Assembly: GCF_028769735.1 (NCBI RefSeq)
Contig: NC_088171.1
Span: 82,078,716 to 82,142,715 of the forward strand
DNA: 64,000 nt
Source: Zonotrichia leucophrys gambelii
Taxonomy: Eukaryota; Chordata; Aves; Passeriformes; Passerellidae
Direction of reading: 5' to 3'
Shown here piece by piece: positions 61,701 through 64,000 of the stretch. A program made the translations under genes and the position numbers. Position 1 is the first letter of the stretch. Every line of letters starts with the position of its first letter. The notes under the pieces were generated by a model. That model was given only the letters and a program-made list of their open reading frames with translations. It made no database searches and was not told the origin of the DNA.

Positions 61701-64000
61701 AGCTCTGGCTGCTACGCTTGGACAAATGCAGGAGGTTTCACCCAGTGCACCAGAGGTCATCAAGGCATATAGATAATTGATAATAGGCAGCTACTAGATA
61801 GCAGTATGAACTGATATATACAGGCTGTGCATGACAGAAAAATCCAGCTGTCAGTGAAAGGTATTTCCCAGGAAACAATCATTCCATCTTCATCTTTGTG
61901 AAGATATTTTCATCTCCACAAGGGAAACACACATAAAAAACCCCCTCAGAACTCTCTTTATAACATATTATGATGTCTTCCCTTAGAACTGACTTCTCCA
62001 TATTCCACTGACTACACACTACATGTCTCCTTCCCTTAAGTGGTCAGTATCTATTCACCTCTCCCAGCTTCTCTTTTTCTTGTTTTCCATCTCTGTTTTT
62101 CTCTCCATTCAGCTCCTTTCACCCTTCCAACATTTTTTCTCCTTCCTATGTAAAAATACCTATTTCTTACAGAGATGGTTTAGCTGGTGCATAATTAGGT
62201 TAATTCTGAATAATTGTTCTTAACATATATTTTGTTTTGAAAACTGCTACCACTATTTTGAGACCTGGAAGACACTTCGGCTCATGTCCAAGGAAATTTT
62301 TCTTCTTCAAGGATATTAGCAAGTCTACTAAAAACACTGGCTGCTCCTACAAAAGCCTGTCCTGTCTATAGATCCTTAGAAAGTCCTGTCAGAGTAAAAT
62401 ATTCTCATGATTAATTTTCCTAAATAGTTAAGTTTCCTATTTAAATTTTCCAAATGCTTTTCATAATATACTTCTTATGAAGGTGTCATTTTTTCTTCCT
62501 TATGCTGTGTAGTCTATTCATTATGAAGTCGCAAAGAGACTACATTGAAATTTTTGCTGATGACATGAAGTTATTCAATATAATAAAGATGAGAAATGAT
62601 TATGAAGAAGAACTTGATTCTGAAGAACTGGGCAATAAAACAATATATGAAATTCCATGTAGATAAACAAAAATATATGCACATTTGTAAAAACATCACA
62701 GACTCCTTATGGAGTACTGGCTCTGATCTGATGCTATCGTGGGGCTGGAATATATATTTGGGTTGAGAATTATTATTCAATAGTTGTCAAGATAGGAAAT
62801 TAATTGTCAGGAACAATTAAGAAAGTAACAGAGAACAAAGCAGAAAGCCTTATTAGGCTGTGGTGTAAATCCATGGTGCACCACTTTCTGAGATCTTGTG
62901 CGTAGAATTAATGTCTCTCCATTAAAAACTGTACCTGGAACTGAAAGGAAAATCAAAGTGGTGTGAACGTGTAAGGATTTGGAAGGTCTTCTGTATGCAG
63001 AATGAATGACAAGATTAACTTCTGGCCAAAGGGATGACAGAGACAAGAATGGTGTGGTTATAAAGTCATGCATGACATGGAAAAGGTGAGCAGTCAAAAG
63101 CTCACTCTGTCTGCTGGCAGAAGAACCAAGGACAGCAAATATGCCTTACAACAGCATAAAAGCCAAAGGGAAGAGCTTTTCTTTGCAGGCAATGCACAGC
63201 TGAGCTGTGAAACTCCTTCCCTGAAGAAAGAGAAGGTGAAAAATATAGACATTTTTTGTATAAAGGATGGTAGAAAAATCCATTGAGGGGTATGGAAAAT
63301 AGAAATTACCTCCATTCCAATAACCTCAGTGTCACTGCATACAGAGTGTCAGGAGAACAATTTGGGGAAGCCTGCTGACAGAAACAGGATATTGATTTAA
63401 ATGAATCTTCTATGTGAACCCACGAAGACACTCAATAGCTTTTTCTGGGACTGAACCACTAAAAAATTCCTAAGGAATGTCTCTGCTGTCCCACAATTGA
63501 TAGGAGTTGGATGACTTCTTTATCAGAACTAACTCAGAACAACTATCCTCTGGACAAGTTGCTTGCCAAGGTGACCTTTTTTTAAGATACAGTCCCCTTT
63601 GATGGAAAATGTTCCAGATTAACCAGAATGATCATATTTCTTCACTGGTAAAGCCCTTAAACTGACAGCCTTTGGGATGGTAGTTTTATACTGCCTGACT
63701 AAATCTCCAGCAGTCTAAATCTCTGAGGAGTTTTAGCCTAAAGTTTTTGAAAAAAGAGATAGCAGAGTTTTGCTGCCTTCTAGCAAAATACACATACACA
63801 AACCAGATGCAGCATGTTTAAAGAGTTTCCTCAAAATAACACTAGCCAAGGCATGCCTAACACCTTTAAAAATTATGCACAAGCTACAGGGAGGCCATGT
63901 CATCTTGCTGTTCAGAATGTTTGCCATGTCTTAAAAAGACAGAATGTCCCATGTGCATTTTAATTGATTAAACAGTCCATAATAGCTTCAAATTAAAATT
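58706..64000. other. AT-rich unique DNA, no gene seen
   Basis: Contains the longest open frame in the window (155 codons, 61178-61645, minus). It has no recognisable domain, is of chance length in this much DNA, and is not claimed as a gene. No named repeat or RNA gene was identified up to the window end. Confidence 0.55.

Overview
This window reads as nuclear DNA from a songbird (passerine). It is AT-rich, has no operon-like gene packing, and carries a bird-specific repeat population. That population includes many truncated CR1 LINE fragments, one ending in the CR1 hallmark ATTCTATGA-type repeats at 14480-14495. Several avian LTR remnants are present. Two copies of a SINE join a tRNA-Ile-like head to a CR1-like tail, the architecture reported for TguSINE1 of zebra finch and relatives. 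The species cannot be fixed from the sequence.

I find no convincing protein-coding exon, tRNA, rRNA or other RNA gene. The longest open frames (133-155 codons) are about what chance gives in 64 kb of AT-rich DNA, and several of the longer ones lie on repeats. The only protein-like signal is degraded CR1 ORF2 (reverse transcriptase and C-terminal tail), at 48662-48958, 21775-22145 and 25726-25929, all on the minus strand. The window is therefore intergenic or deep intronic.

Layout: 1-14 kb is mostly unique AT-rich DNA with one CR1 tail (6.4 kb), a compound GATG/GATA microsatellite (8.2 kb) and a faint CR1 relic (10.2 kb). 14-23 kb holds a good CR1 3' end, an LTR relic, two smaller CR1 pieces, an antisense CR1 reverse-transcriptase fragment and two unexplained GC-rich blocks. 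25.7 kb has a minus-strand CR1 tail. 29.3-31.5 kb is an inverted repeat (arms about 200 bp, roughly 80-85% alike in the core) around a 1.7 kb loop that contains an LTR relic. 35.4-36.2 kb is a degenerate telomere-like tract that switches from CCCTAA-rich to TTAGGG-rich. 38.5-39.4 kb has two SINEs in opposite orientation. 44-51 kb has three minus-strand CR1 tails and another GC-rich block. 54.5-54.8 kb is a CCAAT/TATA promoter-like module, probably an LTR. 58.3-58.7 kb is a complete solo LTR with a near-perfect target duplication. The remainder is unique DNA in which a few stretches look as if they could be conserved non-coding elements.

The features most worth following are the inverted repeat at 29.3-31.5 kb and the strand-switching telomere-like tract at 35.4-36.2 kb. 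I do not see a new protein-based system.
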